This document shows, piece by piece, positions 62,895-64,000 of a stretch of 64,000 nt of DNA. Location: positions 15,438,849-15,502,848 of the forward strand of contig OY829661.1 of assembly GCA_963691815.1 (NCBI GenBank). Reading direction: 5' to 3'. Below the pieces are notes generated by a model that saw nothing but the letters and a program-made list of their open reading frames with translations, made no database searches and had not been told where the DNA came from. Each line of letters opens with the position of its first letter. Positions within the stretch are counted from its first letter, which is position 1. Made by a program: the position numbers and the translations under genes. This DNA comes from Echiichthys vipera (lineage: Eukaryota; Chordata; Actinopteri; Perciformes; Trachinidae).

Positions 62895-64000
62895 TTGAAA
62901 ACAAACTCACACTTCCCAGACTGAGACTAAACAATTTTCGTTTTTATCACCAACCTCTGCCATTTTAAAAGTGCTTTTACATCTTTAATTAAAAGTCACG
63001 AAAAACAAAAACATATTGCTTGACCAGCCGTGCGTCCACATAAAGAATTAATGATGATGGATATTTTATTATTTTACGATAAAGCCTTAAAGATGAATTA
63101 CTTGTCCTAATTTTTTTTACTGATTGCTTATCTTCTTTGAGTATACCCAGATAAGATTAGTTTGTCTGTTTTTCTCTCTGTCTCACTTTGTTGTTTTATG
63201 ATACTGTGTGTATGTGTTAGAGAGTAAATAAGTGTGCACGTATGACAAACTGGGGGAGAGTCACTGGCCTGGTCTTTTCCATTATAACAGGGAACACTGA
63301 GGCCAACTCCTGATTTAAACATCAGCTGTCATAAATGTTTCAGGGAAATGGAGGGAGACGGAGGGATTGCGGGCAGCTTTCAGGGAGTGGGTTTGGCAGC
63401 ATGCAGGGCTGTTGTGGAGAGTGAGAACAAATTCGGGTCACAAAACATGCATGAGGATTTGGAAAAAGGTTAAAGGTTTAAAGCAGAAAACAACAATGCT
63501 ACGTCTTCTTCTTTCTTTTTTAAATCCTGAACGGTGTGCTTGCTGCGTCCGATATCACATGCATGAAATATTGTTTTAAAAATCCCGTATGTCAAGCTTA
63601 TTTGAATCGAAACACTTCAGCCAGGCAACATTTATTCCATGTCAGCATGAGAGCAGTGCTATATTGATATTAAGTACTAGTTACAGGGCGCCCCGGTGGC
63701 CGACAGTGCAAGTTGGGTCACCTCGTCTAAAATAAAGACCATATCACTAGTGACATCATAAAAAATTCAGATACTTTTATAAAATAAAACATTCATCTTC
63801 AGGGGAAAAGAGCAGAAGCACCATTGTTTGAGCCTTCAAGTGAATTTATGACAAAATGAGATGTTTCAGCATCTGGGTGGCTTACTGTTTTGGCTACACT
63901 AATAATGAACACCTCAAAGTATTTTTAAAATGTTTTCTGATGCTATTAAAGTTTTGTTTATTAGTTATGGTCATAAAAACAGCAGTAAAACAAGCATTCT
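62892..64000. other. Right edge, no recognised feature
   Basis: AT-rich sequence with short unrecognised open frames only. I looked for a basic Lys/Phe-rich long-isoform first exon of sh2d3c on the minus strand and did not see one. Confidence 0.5.

Overview
The window is vertebrate nuclear DNA, most probably from a percomorph teleost. The evidence is split genes with GT-AG introns on the minus strand, fish-type interspersed repeats (an L2 LINE fragment, a tRNA-derived SINE with target-site duplications, a TTA-flanked Harbinger-type MITE, a TTAA-flanked repeat family in several copies) and a very high load of (CA)n/(GT)n microsatellites. By hand tally, dinucleotide tracts of about 10 or more units occupy roughly 2.8 kb, about 4% of the window. 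The species cannot be named from the sequence alone.

Two protein-coding genes can be supported, both on the minus strand. (1) urm1 (ubiquitin-related modifier 1, a sulfur carrier for tRNA thiolation): exons 1 to 3 lie at 9589-9623, 7930-8000 and 499-580. They join in frame, and the last coding exon(s) are off the left edge. A compact ETS/CRE-like promoter sits just upstream of the ATG. (2) sh2d3c (SH2 domain-containing 3C; NSP3/SHEP1/CHAT family adaptor): 13 coding exons between 56394 (ATG) and 16627 (stop). All junctions were read as GT-AG with matching phase and give 2130 nt, or 709 residues plus a stop. The exons encode a short alternative N-terminus, an SH2 domain, a Ser/Pro-rich linker and a C-terminal Cdc25-homology (Cas-binding) domain. 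The first intron is about 28 kb.

Layout: 1-9623 urm1 with repeat-filled introns; 9673-16220 intergenic, AT-rich, with an inverted copy of the TTAA repeat family; 16221-16626 probable sh2d3c 3' UTR; 16627-28342 the twelve clustered 3' exons of sh2d3c; 28343-56313 its giant intron 1, holding microsatellites, repeats and a perfect RFX X-box palindrome; 56314-56394 the first coding exon; 56395-64000 5' flank, with repeats including a nested pair. Nothing in the last 7.6 kb looks like another gene.

The two gene products have unrelated roles: Urm1 in tRNA wobble-uridine thiolation and protein urmylation, Sh2d3c in adhesion and receptor-kinase signalling to Cas/Rap proteins. Their closeness reflects synteny (both are on human 9q34.11), not an operon. 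I found no CRISPR array, tRNA, rRNA or novel multi-gene system. The most interesting signals are long CA/GT repeats pressed against splice sites, an in-frame 78-nt cassette-like exon, and nested transposon insertions whose empty sites can be read.
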